From assembly GCA_945643635.1 (NCBI GenBank), contig CALZFC010000097.1, positions 597,501 to 661,500 on the forward strand: a stretch of DNA of 64,000 nt, in the 5' to 3' direction. The stretch's first letter is position 1. Each line of letters begins with the position of its first letter. The translations under genes were made by a program, and so were the position numbers. Positions 63,072 through 64,000 of the stretch are shown one piece after another. The notes below the pieces were generated by a model. It did not search any database, was not told where the DNA came from, and saw nothing but the letters and a program-made list of their open reading frames with translations. Origin of the DNA: Allodiplogaster sudhausi. Lineage: Eukaryota > Nematoda > Chromadorea > Rhabditida > Diplogasteridae.

Positions 63072-63735
63072 ATGATTGTATTCCGCACCGCCTTCGTGGG
63101 TGGCCGTCGCTTCCTCTCTCTCTCGTCGTCTCGCTCCTCCTCCTCTCTCGCCCACCTCCGCGAAGTAACCTACCCCATTGCGGGTAAAAAGCCGAGGGTT
63201 CTCCCGGCTGATCAGGCGTTCAGCGATATCAAGAATGGTTCGACCTTCATATGTTTTCTTTCCGAAAATATTTTCTGATTTTAATTGTAATTATATTTAA
63301 CGAATTTTGCTTTTTTTTTATATAAAAAAGAACATTGACTGAATTTTAGCTCTGTAGTTTCAATTGTTTTATTTATTTAAGAATTAGGAAAAGAACCATC
63401 TGTTTCAAGGCCAGCACATCTTCGTGCAGGGAACATCGGCAACGCCAACTCCACTTCTGGAAGCACTACATCGTCACACCAAGAAGGTTTTTATTTTATT
63501 TTACTTTTAACGGCTTTTTTACGGGTTCTTAACTCTTTTTTTTTACGAATTCTCACTATACGCTTATTTCTCGAAAAACAATATATTGATTAAGTACTGA
63601 GTGTATTGTTTCCAGAACAACCTGCACGATATCAAGCTTCATGGCATTCTCATCCTTGGCAATTCTCCATGGCTTGAGAAGGGCGAGTGCAGTGAGTGTT
63701 CAATTTCTACTATTTTCTCTCGGTTTCGTTACCCG

Positions 63736-63769
<34 letters not shown>

Positions 63770-63909
63770 GCTCTTCTCGTTCGCCCTCACTCTCTCTCTC
63801 TTTTTCTCTCTCTCTCTCTCTCTCAGTCACGCTCATTTCATCTTTCCAGATCAAATGCGCTCAAATTGTCTGTTTATCGGTGGAAATCACCAGAAGGCAG
63901 TTAACGAGG
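63072..63909 (+). CDS. Acetyl-CoA hydrolase / 4-hydroxybutyrate CoA-transferase family protein, 5' part
   Basis: Mitochondrial CoA-transferase related to yeast Ach1 and nematode C44B7.10-type proteins, moving CoA between acetyl-CoA and acids such as succinate. Exons: 63072-63237, 63410-63486, 63616-63691, 63850-63909 and more beyond the window. The N-terminus MIVFRTAFVGGRRFLSLSSS is an Arg/Ser-rich presequence without acidic residues. Mature sequence begins around VTYPIAGKKPRVLPADQAFS and continues GQHIFVQGTSATPTPLLEAL, a conserved substrate-loop motif, then LHGILILGN and MRSNCLFIGGNHQKAVNEG, matching the family block FRSNALFIG..R.AV.EG. The catalytic Glu region lies downstream, outside the window. 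Confidence 0.88.
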
Positions 63910-64000
63910 GTTAGCTTTTTTTTCCCATTTTAGCAACTCTTTTTGTTTTATTTATTCGAAATTGTATTACTTTCTTTTTACTTTTGTAAACAAAGTCCCA

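Overview
This is a eukaryotic nuclear window, almost certainly from an invertebrate animal and most likely a nematode. Genes are split into many small exons (about 50-300 bp) by mostly short GT-AG introns. The gene families are animal-type: DEG/ENaC channel, receptor tyrosine kinase-like protein, ZFYVE19/ANCHR, actin maturation protease. Several start codons sit a few to a few tens of bases after a good 3' splice site with no visible upstream exon, as expected of spliced-leader trans-splicing. Introns and intergenic DNA are saturated with (CT)n/(GA)n tracts, which generate many spurious Ser-Leu or Arg-Glu open frames. I built the gene models by matching reading frame and intron phase by eye; no search was run.

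Layout. 1-6616 (+): 3' part of a CEP170-like protein. 8559-22065 (+): acid lipase whose last intron holds a 10-kb tandem array of a 1.2-kb repeat; its frame is broken in three places. 22600-24797 (-): N-terminal exons only of a DEG/ENaC channel. 24.8-28.5 kb: mostly simple repeats with weak exon candidates. 28550-35016 (+): 832-residue single-pass receptor with a tyrosine-kinase-like domain lacking most catalytic residues. 35443-37863 (-): actin maturation protease, with a tRNA-Glu in one intron. 38418-40008 (+): mitochondrial ribosomal protein mL49. 41588-46173 (+): ZFYVE19/ANCHR-like FYVE protein. 46435-46724: ten exact-length 29-bp tandem repeats. 47275-57875 (+): 28-exon protein joining ankyrin repeats to a GH20-hexosaminidase-like region, with a foldback element and a Tc1/mariner-type MITE in its introns. 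58615-60968 (+): eIF3 subunit K. 63072 to the end (+): acetyl-CoA hydrolase / CoA-transferase, 5' part.

The genes do not form one pathway; they are a typical mixture of housekeeping (eIF3K, mL49, actin processing, mitochondrial CoA transfer, cytokinesis checkpoint) and cell-surface or secreted functions. The most notable points are the satellite array inside the lipase intron, a shared repeat that supplies the 3' splice site of two unrelated genes, the degenerate receptor kinase, and the ankyrin-GH20 fusion.
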